NCBI RefSeq assembly: GCF_013408335.1
Contig: NZ_JACBZR010000001.1
Coordinates: forward strand, 3,945,501 to 4,009,500
Source: Nocardioides panzhihuensis
Lineage (GTDB): Bacteria; Actinomycetota; Actinomycetes; Propionibacteriales; Nocardioidaceae
Length of the DNA: 64,000 nucleotides
Reading direction: 5' to 3'
A program made the translations under genes and the position numbers. Numbering within the stretch: position 1 is the stretch's first letter; every line of letters begins with the position of its first letter. This document shows positions 17,170 through 26,387 of the stretch, piece by piece. The notes under the pieces were generated by a model. It did no database searches. It was not told the origin of the DNA and saw only the letters and a program-made list of their open reading frames with translations.

Positions 17170-18465
17170 TCACGCTGGTACGCCGTCCTCGAGCGCGACG
17201 TCCAAGACCGGCTCCTCCGGGGATCGCGGCACGACCGTGGTGACCACCGCACCGAGCACCGCGACGCCCGCGAAGATCTGGAAGGCGGTCGTGCCGCCGA
17301 CACCGGCGGCGACCAGCGCCCCGCCGATGATCGGTCCGACGATGCCGCCCAGCCGACCGAACCCGGCACACCAGGCGACGCCCGCGCCGCGGGCCCGGGT
17401 GGGGTAGAAGTTGGCCACGAGCCCGTAGATGAGCACCTGGGTGCCGATGGTTCCGACGCCGGCGATCGCGACGGCCGGGAACAGCACGGAGAGCGGCAGC
17501 CCGAGAGGCAGCAGCAACAGCATGCAGCCGGCGAGCACGAAGGTGGTCGAGACGACCTTCTTGGCCCCGGTGCGGTCCGCGACGTACGAGGCGAGGAGCC
17601 CGCCGACGATGGCGCCACCGTTGAGCACCAGCAAGAAGGTGAGCGCGTACGCCTTGCCGTACCCGTTGTCCTCCATGATCTTCGGCAGCCAGGTGTTCAG
17701 GCCGTAGGTCAGCAGCAGGCCGGAGAAGCTCATCAACCCGAGCACCGCGGTCGGGAAGGCGAGCGGGCGGCGCGCCAGCGCGCTGAAGCCGACCGCCTCC
17801 TGGGCCGCGGGGCCCGTCGCGACCTGGCCGCGGGAGTCGAGCCACAGCTGCGACTCCGGCAGCTTGGCGATGGCGAACGGCAGCAGGAGCACCAGCGGGG
17901 CGGCGCCGATCGCCATCAGGATCCGCCAGTTGGAGCCGCTCGGATCGATGATGAGCGCCATCACGGAGGCGGCCACGCCACCGGCGGGGATGCCGCTGTA
18001 GACGATCGCGTTGAGCCGGTTCTTCCGCTCCGGCGGCGCGAACTCGGCGACCAGGGCACCGACCGTCGCCAGGATCGCGCCCAGCCCGAGGCCGGTGAGG
18101 AAGCGCAGGGTCCCGAAAACGGCGATCGACTCGGCGAACGCGGTCGCGGCCATCCCGAGCGAGAACCAGGTGATGCTGGCGAGCACCACCTTCCGGCGGC
18201 CGATCCGGTCGCTGACCGCTCCGGCGCTCAGCGCACCGACGAGCACCCCGACCAGGGCATAGCTGCCCAGCGTGCCTGCCTGGCCCGCGGAGAGCTGCCC
18301 GATCTGCCCGGGATCAGCCATGAGGGTCGGCAGCACCGTGCCGTAGACCACGAGGTCGTAGCCGTCGAACATCAGGGCCAGCGCGGAGAGCGCGACGACC
18401 CAGGTGAGCTGGCGCCCGCGCTTGGTGCGGGTGATTTCGTCGGTGATTTCGGTGTTGTCTGGCAT
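17170..18465 (-). CDS. benK: Benzoate MFS transporter, AAHS family
   Basis: The 431-residue protein has 12 predicted membrane segments with the aromatic acid:H+ symporter signatures DGYDLVVYGTVLPTL in TM1 and DRIGRRKV in the TM2-TM3 loop, and FSGLLLTYGLNTWLPKIM in the second half. I chose ATG 18465 (MPDNTEITDE), preceded by ggagatcaccc; the longer frame (18552) overlaps the benCD stop. It lies between benCD and benR, 13 bp before the benR start. It imports benzoate or a related aromatic acid. Confidence 0.9.
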   Translation of the reverse strand: MPDNTEITDEITRTKRGRQLTWVVALSALALMFDGYDLVVYGTVLPTLMADPGQIGQLSAGQAGTLGSYALVGVLVGALSAGAVSDRIGRRKVVLASITWFSLGMAATAFAESIAVFGTLRFLTGLGLGAILATVGALVAEFAPPERKNRLNAIVYSGIPAGGVAASVMALIIDPSGSNWRILMAIGAAPLVLLLPFAIAKLPESQLWLDSRGQVATGPAAQEAVGFSALARRPLAFPTAVLGLMSFSGLLLTYGLNTWLPKIMEDNGYGKAYALTFLLVLNGGAIVGGLLASYVADRTGAKKVVSTTFVLAGCMLLLLPLGLPLSVLFPAVAIAGVGTIGTQVLIYGLVANFYPTRARGAGVAWCAGFGRLGGIVGPIIGGALVAAGVGGTTAFQIFAGVAVLGAVVTTVVPRSPEEPVLDVALEDGVPA

Positions 18466-18538
18466 GGGTGATCTCCATCGGTGACGCGAGCACGCTCGCG
18501 GAGGGAGGGATTCGGCCCCGAGAGAGGACCTGGGTGGC

Positions 18539-21343
18539 TCAGCCGAGGTCACCGCCGGCGACGGGAAGGACCGTGCCGGTGATGTAGGAGGCTTCCTCGG
18601 AGGCGAGGAAGCAGATCGCGGCGGCCTGCTCGTCGAGCGTGCCGTAGCGGTGCATCAGTGAGGTCTCGAGGGTCTGGTCGATGTGGGCCTGGAACCATGC
18701 CTTCTCGGTGTCGGTACGCGGCTGTGGTGTGCCCCGAGAGATCCGGCGTGGCGGAGCCTCCGTACCTCCCGGGGCCGTCGCGGTCACGCGGATGCCCGCG
18801 TCGGCGTACTCCAGCGCGAGCGACGCCGTGATCGCGTTGATCCCGCCCTTCGCGGCGGAGTACGGGATCCGGTGGATGCCTCGGGTGGCGGCCGAGGAGA
18901 CGTTGACGATGACGCCGTGCCGCTGCTCGACCATGCCCGGCAGAGCCGCCCGGCAGGCGTACAGCGTGGTCATCAGCGACCGGGTGATCTCGGCGTCGAT
19001 CTGCGCAGGCGTGAACTCGGTGAACGGCTTGAAGTTGATCGCGCCGCCGACGTTGTTGATCAGCACGTCGATCCGGCCGTACGCCGCCAGCGCCTGCTCC
19101 ACCAGCGCGCTGGCTCCCTCATAGTGCTCGAGGTCGCACTCGACCGCCTTCGCCTTCGCACCCTGGTCGGTGAGCTCGGCGGCGACCTCGCCCGCCAGCG
19201 GCGAGCGGTCGGCGAGGACGACGGCGCCGCCCTCGGCGCCCACCCGGCGGGCGACCTGGGCGCCGATGCCCTGGGCCGCTCCGGTGACCACGACGACCTG
19301 GCCGGCGAACCGGCCCGGGGTGATGAGCCTCGGCCTGGTCGCCGCGGCCGACTCGGCCATCGCTCGCCGCATCGTCTCCTTGGACCGCTCGCTGTGAGCC
19401 TTGATCAGGTCGCGAGCGGCCACGCGGTCGCCGCGCTCGAAGGCCTCGACGATGTCGAGGTGGTCCTGGGTGCACCGCGGGTGGCACCAGGTGGCGTTGC
19501 GCAGCACCTCCTCCATCCGCCCCTTGACCCCGAGCGCCTGGTAGGCGGCCAGCAGGTGGCCGTTGCCGGTCAGGGTGAACAGATAGTCGTGGAAGGCCGC
19601 GTTCGACTCGGTGTAGCCGTGGGCGTCGAGGAAGCAGTCGCCGTCCACGTACGGCAGGGTGGACTCGGCGAGCAGCCGGTAGCCGGCGAGCTGCTGGGAG
19701 TCGAGCCGGCCGATGGTGAGGTCGAGCGCCCCCACCTCCAGCGCCGCCCGCGCCTCGAAGATCGCGTCGGAGGCCGAGATGTCCGGATGCTCCTCACCGA
19801 TCGTGTAGCCGTCAGCGGTGGTGTCCCCGCCGATCGAGCCGGCCCCTCCGCTGGTCGAGCCGGCCCCTCCGCTGGTCGAGCCGGCCCCTTCGCTGGTCGA
19901 GCCGCCGGAGCCGCTAGGCGGAGGCGTGTCGAGACCAACAGAGTCGTCTCGAGCGAACGTCACCTGGCTACCGATGCTCCGTGCCTCGGGGAACTCGATC
20001 AGGTCCTCGACCGTGTTGGTCTCGACACGCTCGCTCGCCCTCGGGGTCTGAACGAAGTGGCCCCGACCAACGGGTGCTGATGCCGGCGCGACCAGCTGAC
20101 CGGCGATCCGGCGTACGACATCGCCATCGTCGCGAGCCACGGCAGCCGATCCGCTGGATCCGAGGTCGAGTGCCGGGAGCATCACCTGCCCCGCGACGGC
20201 CCGCGCCTCCGGGTGGGTCTCCAGCTCGACACGTACGCGTGACGCTTCGCCCGACGCGGGTGACGTCTCGGCCGACGCGGGTGACGCCTCGGCAGGGGCT
20301 GGCACGGCGAGGGCGAACTTCTCGTAGTAGAAACCGGTGGGCTCGATGCCGGCACCGGAGACGTGCGTACGCACCGCCTCGACCATCGGCGGCGGACCGC
20401 AGAGGTAGATCGCGACGTCGCCGTCGTGCAGATGCTCGTCACCGACCAGGCTCGTCACGTAGCCCTTGTTGGCCGCGGTCGAGCCGGGGTCGGAGACGCA
20501 GTGGTCCCAGGTGAACCCGGGCAGCCGCGAGACCAGCTCGCCGACCTCGGCCAGCTTGACCAGGTCGTCGTCGGTGCTGACGCCGTAGACCAGCCGGCCG
20601 CCGCGATCGCAGCCGTCGACCTCGAGCTGGCGCAGCATCGAGAGCACCGGCGCCAGGCCGGTCCCGCCGGCAAGCATCAGCACCGGCCGGCGCGCCTCGC
20701 GCAGGAAGAAGGAGCCGTTCGGCCCGGTGAAGGTGACCTCGTCGCCGACCGCGGCGCGCTCGGTCAGCCAGGTCGACATCGCGCCACCTTCGGTCAGCTT
20801 GACCAGGAAGACGAGCCGCTCCTCGCGCGGGGCGTTCGCGAAGGAGTACGAGCGGGTCACCTCGGTGTCCGGAACGGCGATGTTGACGTACTGACCGGGC
20901 AGGAAGGCGAGCTCGCCGCGGTTGGGGATGTCGATGGCGAGCTCGACCGTGGTCGGGCTCAGCCGGTCCAGGCCGACGACGGTGCCGGTGTAGCTCGCGG
21001 CGCCCGTCTTGGCGACCTCGGAGGTGGTGGCGATCTGCAGCGCCAGGTCCGAGCGCGGCTTCATCGAACAGGGCAGGGCGTACCCGTCGGCGGCCTCCGC
21101 GTCGGAGAGGGCGTCCTCGATGTAGGTGCCGCCGTCGTACTCCCCCGACTCGCACAGCGCCTTGCACGTCCCGCAGGCGCCGTCGCGGCAGTCCAGCGGG
21201 ATGTTGATCCGCTGCCGGTAGGACGCGTCGGCGACGGTCTGGTCCTCACGCACGGTGATGAACCGGGTCACCCCGTCCTCGAAGGAGAGCGCCACCTGGT
21301 GGGTCGTGACCCCGGTGGTGGGCTCGGTCTCGATTGCAGTCAT
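18539..21343 (-). CDS. BenC-FCD-BenD trifunctional fusion: benzoate dioxygenase reductase, GntR-type FCD domain, benzoate diol dehydrogenase
   Basis: One 934-residue frame has no stop. Residues 1-345 are BenC: plant-type [2Fe-2S] ferredoxin (Cys52, 57, 60, 92), FAD motif RSYSFAN (164-170), NAD motifs GGTGLAP and CGPPPM, FYYEKF end. Residues 346-515 are a repeat-rich linker. Residues 516-665 match the FCD ligand-binding domain of FadR-type GntR regulators, without the winged helix; the metal-type His residues are present (FHDYL H585, DHLDIVEAFERGD H628, KAHSERS H650). Residues 674-934 are BenD, an SDR (TGAAQGIG 687-694; S816/S817, Y828, K832). It passes electrons to BenAB and oxidises the cis-diol to catechol. 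It lies 10 bp after benB. Confidence 0.92.
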   Translation of the reverse strand: MTAIETEPTTGVTTHQVALSFEDGVTRFITVREDQTVADASYRQRINIPLDCRDGACGTCKALCESGEYDGGTYIEDALSDAEAADGYALPCSMKPRSDLALQIATTSEVAKTGAASYTGTVVGLDRLSPTTVELAIDIPNRGELAFLPGQYVNIAVPDTEVTRSYSFANAPREERLVFLVKLTEGGAMSTWLTERAAVGDEVTFTGPNGSFFLREARRPVLMLAGGTGLAPVLSMLRQLEVDGCDRGGRLVYGVSTDDDLVKLAEVGELVSRLPGFTWDHCVSDPGSTAANKGYVTSLVGDEHLHDGDVAIYLCGPPPMVEAVRTHVSGAGIEPTGFYYEKFALAVPAPAEASPASAETSPASGEASRVRVELETHPEARAVAGQVMLPALDLGSSGSAAVARDDGDVVRRIAGQLVAPASAPVGRGHFVQTPRASERVETNTVEDLIEFPEARSIGSQVTFARDDSVGLDTPPPSGSGGSTSEGAGSTSGGAGSTSGGAGSIGGDTTADGYTIGEEHPDISASDAIFEARAALEVGALDLTIGRLDSQQLAGYRLLAESTLPYVDGDCFLDAHGYTESNAAFHDYLFTLTGNGHLLAAYQALGVKGRMEEVLRNATWCHPRCTQDHLDIVEAFERGDRVAARDLIKAHSERSKETMRRAMAESAAATRPRLITPGRFAGQVVVVTGAAQGIGAQVARRVGAEGGAVVLADRSPLAGEVAAELTDQGAKAKAVECDLEHYEGASALVEQALAAYGRIDVLINNVGGAINFKPFTEFTPAQIDAEITRSLMTTLYACRAALPGMVEQRHGVIVNVSSAATRGIHRIPYSAAKGGINAITASLALEYADAGIRVTATAPGGTEAPPRRISRGTPQPRTDTEKAWFQAHIDQTLETSLMHRYGTLDEQAAAICFLASEEASYITGTVLPVAGGDLG
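19836..19898. repeat. 21-nt tandem repeat (three copies) in the benC-FCD linker
   Basis: A unit beginning gagccggcccctccgctgg repeats three times (last copy has one change), followed by a degenerate partial copy. On the coding strand it gives Ser/Thr/Gly/Ala repeats (STSGGAG). The sequence resembles dispersed intergenic elements rather than conserved coding sequence. Confidence 0.85.
20042..20064. repeat. Dispersed repeat family 2, copy inside benC-FCD-benD
   Basis: This 23-nt stretch, containing ggggtctgaacgaagtggc, is the exact reverse complement of 57966-57988, an intergenic site upstream of the PDZ protease gene. It is preceded by ggtctcgaca at 20019-20028, also present beside the other copy. 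The element therefore lies in coding sequence here and between genes there. Confidence 0.8.
20239..20293. repeat. Dispersed repeat family 1, two and a half units inside benC-FCD-benD
   Basis: Two complete 21-nt units (20252-20272 and 20273-20293, each containing gacgcgggtgacg) follow a partial one. They match the palindromic intergenic element at 2265-2357 and encode the Ala/Ser/Pro/Glu stretch at residues ~351-368 just after the BenC domain. Confidence 0.8.
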
Positions 21344-21353
21344 GGGAGAAACC

Positions 21354-21878
21354 TCAGACGTGGTAGATGTCGACGACGTGGTGGATGTAGTCGTTCTTCA
21401 GCACCACCGTCTTGCGGCGGATCAGCGGCTGCTCGCCGGAGAAGTCGATGGTGTAGAACGACGTGCCGTAGTACGGGTCGATGGTCTTGTAGCGGAAGTA
21501 CATGGTGTGCCAGTTGAAGCGCACGTCCACCAGGTCGCCGCGGCGCTCGATCACCTCGACGTTGGTGAAGTTGTGCGACGTACGCGGCTCGGGCAGCGAG
21601 GTGGCCGAGGACCGCTCCGTACGGATCCGGAAGACCCGGTCCTCCAGGCCGCCCTTGTTGGGGTAGTAGATGAGCGACATCTCGGTCTGCGGGTCCTCTG
21701 TGAGGAGGTCCGCGTCGTCCCAGCAGGGCATCCAGTAGACGACGTCGTCGGCGTAGCACTCCAGCCACTTCTCGAACTCGCGGTCGTCGAGGAGGCGCGC
21801 CTCGCGGTAGAGGAACTGCTCGATCATGTTGTGCGTGATGAGTTTCGCCCCGGCGGGAGCATTCTGCGTGAGAGTCAT
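21354..21878 (-). CDS. benB: Benzoate 1,2-dioxygenase small (beta) subunit
   Basis: The 174-residue protein is a ring-hydroxylating-dioxygenase beta subunit of the SnoaL-like fold, with family segments LYREARLLDDREFEKWLECY, DVVYWMPC and MSLIYYPNKGGLEDRVFRIRT. The ATG at 21878 follows aggggaag; a GTG at 21884 overlapping the benA stop is an alternative. It is structural partner of BenA in the hexameric oxygenase. It sits 2-3 bp after benA. Confidence 0.95.
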   Translation of the reverse strand: MTLTQNAPAGAKLITHNMIEQFLYREARLLDDREFEKWLECYADDVVYWMPCWDDADLLTEDPQTEMSLIYYPNKGGLEDRVFRIRTERSSATSLPEPRTSHNFTNVEVIERRGDLVDVRFNWHTMYFRYKTIDPYYGTSFYTIDFSGEQPLIRRKTVVLKNDYIHHVVDIYHV

Positions 21879-21880
21879 GA

Positions 21881-23248
21881 TCACTTCCCCTTTACGCTCT
21901 CGACGGCCGCGCGCATGACGTCAGCCCAGTAGCCGTGCACGACGGGATAGAGCCCCTCGTCCTCGTTCTTCGCGCCGGCCGAGATGACTCCCGGCATCTC
22001 CAGCGCCTCGGCGACCTCGTCGGGGCCGGTGTGCCAGTGCTCGGCGCCGCGGCTCATGTCGTTCCACGGTGCGGCGGAGGCCTGGTAGGTCAGGAAGCAG
22101 GAGCGAAACTCCTCCAGGTCGTCGGGCGTGGCCATGCCGGAGGCGTTGAAGAAGTCCTCGTACTGCCGGATCCGCCAGGCCCGCGACTCCGGGCTCTCGC
22201 CCTTGGGGGCGATGCAGTAGATGGTGACCTCGGTCTGGTCGACCGAGATCGGCCGGAAGTGCCGGATCTGGGTCGAGAACTGGTCCATCAGATAGACGTT
22301 CGGGTAGAGCAGCAGGTTGCGGGAGCCCTTGACCATGAACTCGCCCTTGGCCTCGCCGAACTTCTCCTTGAGCACGTCCATCTGGTCCCACAGCGGCCGG
22401 TCGGCGGGGTTGGCCGCCCAGGTCCACAGGCACAGGTGGCCGTTCGGGTAGGACCAGTAGCCGCCGCCGGACTTGCCCCAGCTGCCCGCGTCGACGGTCT
22501 TGGTGGTGTTCTTCGACTCGCCGGTGTTGCGTCGCGAGGTGGTGGCCGCGTAGTTCCAGTGGGTGGCGGTGACGTGGTAGCCGTCGGCGCCGTTCTCCGC
22601 CTGGACCTTCCAGTTGCCGTCGTAGGTGTAGGTCGAGGCCCCGCGCAGCACCTCGAGCCCCTCGGGCGACTGGTCGACCAGCATGTCGATCACCTTGACG
22701 GTGTCGCCGAGGTGCTCCTCCAGCGGAAGTACGTCCTCGTTGAGGGAGCCGAACAGGAAGCCGCGGTAGCTCTCGAAGCGGGCCACGTGGGTGAGGTTGT
22801 GGGAGCCCTCGGTGTTGAAGCTCTCCGGGTAGCCCGCGTCGTCGGGGTCCTTGACCTTGAGCAGGGTGCCGTCGTTGCGGAACGTCCAGCCGTGGAACGG
22901 GCAGGTCAGGGTCATCCGGTTGTCGGTCTTGCGCCGGCACAGCATCGCGCCACGGTGGGCGCAGGCGTTGATCATGCAGTGCAGCTCGCCGTCCTTGTCG
23001 CGAGTGATCATCACCGGCTGCCGCCCGATGTAGGTGGTGAAGTAGTCGCCGGGGTTGGGCACCTGGCTCTCGTGGGCCAGGTAGATCCAGTTGCCCTCGA
23101 AGATGTGCTTCATCTCCAGCTCGAAGATCTCTTCGTCGGTGAAGATCCGGCGGTTGGCGCGGTAGATCCCGGCCTCGCGGTCCTCGACGACGGCGTCCGA
23201 CAGGACGTTCTCGATGTGGCCAAGACTCTCGGTGAGCGGTGCGGTCAT
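21881..23248 (-). CDS. benA: Benzoate 1,2-dioxygenase large (alpha) subunit
   Basis: The 455-residue protein carries a Rieske [2Fe-2S] site, CAHRGA...CPFHGW (Cys96, His98, Cys116, His119), and a mononuclear iron site in [13 protein letters not shown] (Asp222 bridge, His225, His230). Length and sequence fit the BenA/XylX group. It adds O2 to benzoate to give the 1,2-cis-diol. An ttggaggcatc ribosome-binding site precedes the ATG. It is first in the minus-strand ben operon and divergent from catR across 193 bp holding LysR-type operators. Confidence 0.96.
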   Translation of the reverse strand: MTAPLTESLGHIENVLSDAVVEDREAGIYRANRRIFTDEEIFELEMKHIFEGNWIYLAHESQVPNPGDYFTTYIGRQPVMITRDKDGELHCMINACAHRGAMLCRRKTDNRMTLTCPFHGWTFRNDGTLLKVKDPDDAGYPESFNTEGSHNLTHVARFESYRGFLFGSLNEDVLPLEEHLGDTVKVIDMLVDQSPEGLEVLRGASTYTYDGNWKVQAENGADGYHVTATHWNYAATTSRRNTGESKNTTKTVDAGSWGKSGGGYWSYPNGHLCLWTWAANPADRPLWDQMDVLKEKFGEAKGEFMVKGSRNLLLYPNVYLMDQFSTQIRHFRPISVDQTEVTIYCIAPKGESPESRAWRIRQYEDFFNASGMATPDDLEEFRSCFLTYQASAAPWNDMSRGAEHWHTGPDEVAEALEMPGVISAGAKNEDEGLYPVVHGYWADVMRAAVESVKGK

Positions 23249-23340
23249 GGTGATGCCTCCAACGGGTGACGGTGCTTCGACCCTCGCAGTGAGTGGCGCC
23301 CGTCACACCAGGCGAATGCCCAGTTCCGACCTAGGCATCT

Positions 23341-23409
23341 ATTGATCATTCAGATCAATCAATGGACCGCATTTTCGTCCTTGTTGTTTATTGATCGCGG
23401 ATCTAGCGT
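23341..23409. promoter_or_regulatory. catR/benA divergent control region: LysR-type operator and catR promoter
   Basis: A perfect inverted repeat attgatc-attca-gatcaat (23341-23359) fits a LysR T-N11-A site. A second half-site attgatc (23390-23396) lies inside the predicted catR promoter, ttgttg (23381-23386), 17-bp spacer, tagcgt (23404-23409). The arrangement suggests CatR binds both, repressing itself and controlling benA. Confidence 0.7.
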
Positions 23410-23441
23410 GGCGCTCATCACCACTTCCCGAGGAGCGCTTC

Positions 23442-24365
23442 ATGGAGCTACGCCACCTGCGGTACTTCGCCGCGGTCGCCGAGACCTGTCACTTCGGACA
23501 GGCCGCGGCGCAGCTGCACATCGCCCAGCCGGCGCTCTCCCAGGCGATCCGCCAGCTCGAGTCCGAGCTCGACGTCACGCTGTTCACCCGGACGACCCGG
23601 CAGGTCTCGCTCACTCCGGCGGGCGAGTTCCTGCGCACCGAGGCCGCCCGGGTGCTCGCCGCCGTCGACGACAGCGTTCGAGGCGTACGCCGCATCGGGG
23701 CCGGCCGCCACGGCCTGGTCCGCCTCGGGCTGACCGGCACCGCCTCCTTCTCGCATCTGCCGGGCATCGCCCGAGTGGTCAAGCGCGAGCTGCCCGAGGT
23801 GGCGCTGGAGATCCAGGCCGATCTGCTCACGCCGGCCCAGTGCGAGCGACTGCAGAGCGGGGCGCTCGACCTCGGGGTGCTGCGACCGCCGGCCGTCGGC
23901 GAAGGGCTGACCCTGCGCACCCTCGAGGTCGAGCCGCTCGCCCTCGCGGTCCCCCTCGACCACCGGCTCGCCGTCGAGCCCGTCGTCGCCCTGGCCGACC
24001 TGCGCACCGAGCCGTTCGTGGCCTACAGCGCCCGCGACTCGGCGGTCAACGAGGCCGTCCTGCGCAGCTGCCGTGAGGCCGGATTCGTGCCCCGCCGCGA
24101 GCACGAGGCACCCAGCACCGCGGTCCTGCTGGCCCTGGTCGCCGCCGGCCTCGGCGTCGCGGTCGTCCCGGCCTCGGTCCGGGCCCTCCCGCTGGAGGGA
24201 GTGGTCTTCCGCGACCTGCTCGACGCGGGCAGCATCGAGCTCTCCCTCGCGTACCGGACCGACGACGACAACCCGGTCGTCGATGCCGTCATCGAGGTCC
24301 TCGAGGCAGCCGACCTGTTCACCGCACCCCGTCTGGAAGCTCCCCGATTCGGAGTCCAACCATGA
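23442..24365 (+). CDS. catR: LysR-family regulator of the catechol branch
   Basis: The 307-residue protein has the BenM/CatR-type N-terminus MELRHLRYFAAVAETCHFGQAAAQLHIAQPALSQAIRQLE and a LysR effector domain (~90-300). It overlaps the catB start by 4 bases (ATGA), so it is in the cat operon as well as divergent from benA. Muconate or benzoate are the usual effectors of this subgroup. Some actinobacteria use IclR-type CatR instead, so the symbol reflects position rather than orthology. Confidence 0.88.
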   Translation: MELRHLRYFAAVAETCHFGQAAAQLHIAQPALSQAIRQLESELDVTLFTRTTRQVSLTPAGEFLRTEAARVLAAVDDSVRGVRRIGAGRHGLVRLGLTGTASFSHLPGIARVVKRELPEVALEIQADLLTPAQCERLQSGALDLGVLRPPAVGEGLTLRTLEVEPLALAVPLDHRLAVEPVVALADLRTEPFVAYSARDSAVNEAVLRSCREAGFVPRREHEAPSTAVLLALVAAGLGVAVVPASVRALPLEGVVFRDLLDAGSIELSLAYRTDDDNPVVDAVIEVLEAADLFTAPRLEAPRFGVQP

Positions 24366-25465
24366 AGATCACCGCGATCGAGGCGATCCCGTTCGCCATC
24401 CCGTACCGCAAACCGCTGCGCTTCGCCTCCGGCGAGGTCCACGCCGCAGAGCACGTGCTCGTCCGCGTCCACACCGACGACGGTGTCGTGGGAGTCGCCG
24501 AAGCACCACCGCGGCCGTTCACCTACGGCGAGACCCAGACCGGGATCATCGCCGTCATCGACCAGCTCTTCGCCCCGCAGCTCGCCGGGCTCACGCTGCT
24601 CGAGCGCGAGACCGCCCGCGCCCTGATGGACCGCACCGTCGGTAACCCGACCGCGAAGTCCGCCGTCGACATGGCGATGTGGGACGCCCTCGGCAAGACC
24701 CTCGACCTGCGGGTCGTCGACCTCCTCGGTGCCTTCACCGACCGGATGCGGGTCTCCCACATGCTCGGCTTCGATTCCCCCGAGGCGATGGTCGCCGAGG
24801 CGGAGCGGATGCGGGAGGCGTACGGGATCTCGACGTTCAAGGTGAAGGTCGGCCGCTCCCCCATCGAGCTCGACACCGCCGTCGTCCGAGCGCTGCGCGA
24901 GCGGTTCGGCGCCGAGATCGAGCTGTACGTCGACGGCAACCGCGGCTGGACCGCGGCCGAGGCCGCCCGTGCGATGAGGCAGATGGCCGACTTGGACCTG
25001 CTTTTCGCCGAGGAGCTCAACCCTGCCGACGACGTCCTCGGCCGGCGCTGGCTGGTCAGCCAGCTCGACGTGCCGTTCATCGCCGACGAGTCGGTCCCGA
25101 CGGCGGCCGACGTCACCCGCGAGGTGCTCGGCGGCTCGGCCACCGCGATCAGCATCAAGACCGCACGCACCGGCTTCACCGGGTCGCAGCAGGTGCTCCA
25201 CCTCGCCGAGGGCCTCGGGCTGGAGGTCGTGATGGGCAATCAGATCGACGGCCAGCTCGGCACCGCCTGCACGCTCGCCTTCGGCGCGGCTCACCGGCTC
25301 ACCTCCCGCCGCGCCGGGGAGCTCTCCAACTTCCTCGACATGGCCGATGACCTGCTCACCGAGCCGCTCGAGATCCGCGACGGCGAGCTCGCCGTACGTC
25401 CTGGTGCCGGCCTCGGGGTCGAGATCGATCCGGACAAGCTCGATCGCTACCGCACCGACAACTGA
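24362..25465 (+). CDS. catB: Muconate cycloisomerase
   Basis: The 367-residue enolase-superfamily enzyme has KVKVG (Lys160, Lys162), metal ligands Asp191 (VDGNRGW), Glu217/218 (AEELNP) and Asp242 (ADES), and Lys266 in SIKTARTG. It turns cis,cis-muconate into muconolactone. It is coupled to catR by ATGA and followed by catA after 37 bp. Confidence 0.95.
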   Translation: MKITAIEAIPFAIPYRKPLRFASGEVHAAEHVLVRVHTDDGVVGVAEAPPRPFTYGETQTGIIAVIDQLFAPQLAGLTLLERETARALMDRTVGNPTAKSAVDMAMWDALGKTLDLRVVDLLGAFTDRMRVSHMLGFDSPEAMVAEAERMREAYGISTFKVKVGRSPIELDTAVVRALRERFGAEIELYVDGNRGWTAAEAARAMRQMADLDLLFAEELNPADDVLGRRWLVSQLDVPFIADESVPTAADVTREVLGGSATAISIKTARTGFTGSQQVLHLAEGLGLEVVMGNQIDGQLGTACTLAFGAAHRLTSRRAGELSNFLDMADDLLTEPLEIRDGELAVRPGAGLGVEIDPDKLDRYRTDN

Positions 25466-25502
25466 ACACCGGACCCCACACCGCAACCCGAGAGGACACA
25501 TC

Positions 25503-26387
25503 ATGACCACCGACCAGACCCTGCAGCCCACGGAGTCCAGCGAGGCCGCCTCCGCGGCCGCCTCCGGTGCCTCTGCCACCGAGCGGTTCGCCGCCGACAA
25601 GTCGCCCTTCGACGCCGTCAAGGACACCCCGCCGGAGCGCGTCGACAGGCTGGCCAAGCGCGTGCTGAACGCCATCTACGACACCATCCGCGAGGAGAAG
25701 GTCACCTACGACGAGTACAACGCGCTCAAGGCGTGGCTGATCCAGGTCGGCAAGGACGGCGAGTGGCCGCTCTTCCTCGACGTCTGGGTCGAGCACGAGG
25801 TCGAGAAGGTCGCGACCGAGCACCGCGAGGGCAACAAGGGCACCATCGAGGGGCCCTACTACGTCCCCGACGCCCCGGAGCAGGGTGCGAACGGCACCAT
25901 CCCGATGCGCGACGGCGAGTCCGGCACGCCGCTGACCTGGACGGGCAAGGTCGCCTCCACCGACGGCACCCCGCTCGACGGCGCCAAGGTCGAGCTGTGG
26001 CACGCCGACGCCGATGGCTTCTACTCGCAGTTCGCGCCCGGCATCCCGGAGTGGAACCTGCGTGGCAGCTTCACCGTCGGGGCCGACGGCGCCTTCGAGA
26101 TCCACACGATCCAGCCGGCTCCGTACCAGATCCCGACCGACGGCTCGTGCGGCAAGCTCATCGCCGCCGCCGGCTGGCACGCCTGGCGCCCGGCGCACCT
26201 GCACGTGAAGGTGTCGGCTCCGGGTCACGAGCTCCTCACCGCCCAGCTCTATTTCCCCGGTGACGAGCACAACGACGACGACATCGCCTCGGCGGTCAAG
26301 CCCGAGCTGGTGCTCGCTCCCGTCGCCAACGGTGACGGCTCGGTGAACGTCGACTACGGCTTCGTCCTCGACCCGGTTCGCGGCTGA
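25503..26387 (+). CDS. catA: Catechol 1,2-dioxygenase
   Basis: The 294-residue intradiol dioxygenase has non-heme Fe(III) ligands in GPYYVP (Tyr119/120), APYQIP (Tyr208) and AHLHVKV (His232, His234), and an N-terminal helical dimerisation domain. It has an Ala/Ser-rich N-terminal extension. It cleaves catechol to cis,cis-muconate. The start ATG follows gagaggacacatc; stop TGATG overlaps the catC start. Confidence 0.96.
   Translation: MTTDQTLQPTESSEAASAAASGASATERFAADKSPFDAVKDTPPERVDRLAKRVLNAIYDTIREEKVTYDEYNALKAWLIQVGKDGEWPLFLDVWVEHEVEKVATEHREGNKGTIEGPYYVPDAPEQGANGTIPMRDGESGTPLTWTGKVASTDGTPLDGAKVELWHADADGFYSQFAPGIPEWNLRGSFTVGADGAFEIHTIQPAPYQIPTDGSCGKLIAAAGWHAWRPAHLHVKVSAPGHELLTAQLYFPGDEHNDDDIASAVKPELVLAPVANGDGSVNVDYGFVLDPVRG

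Noticed and set aside
23249..23441. Small regulatory RNA or leader peptide upstream of benA
   Set aside because: No hairpin-plus-U-tract or convincing short frame; the operators and promoter explain the conserved-looking bases.
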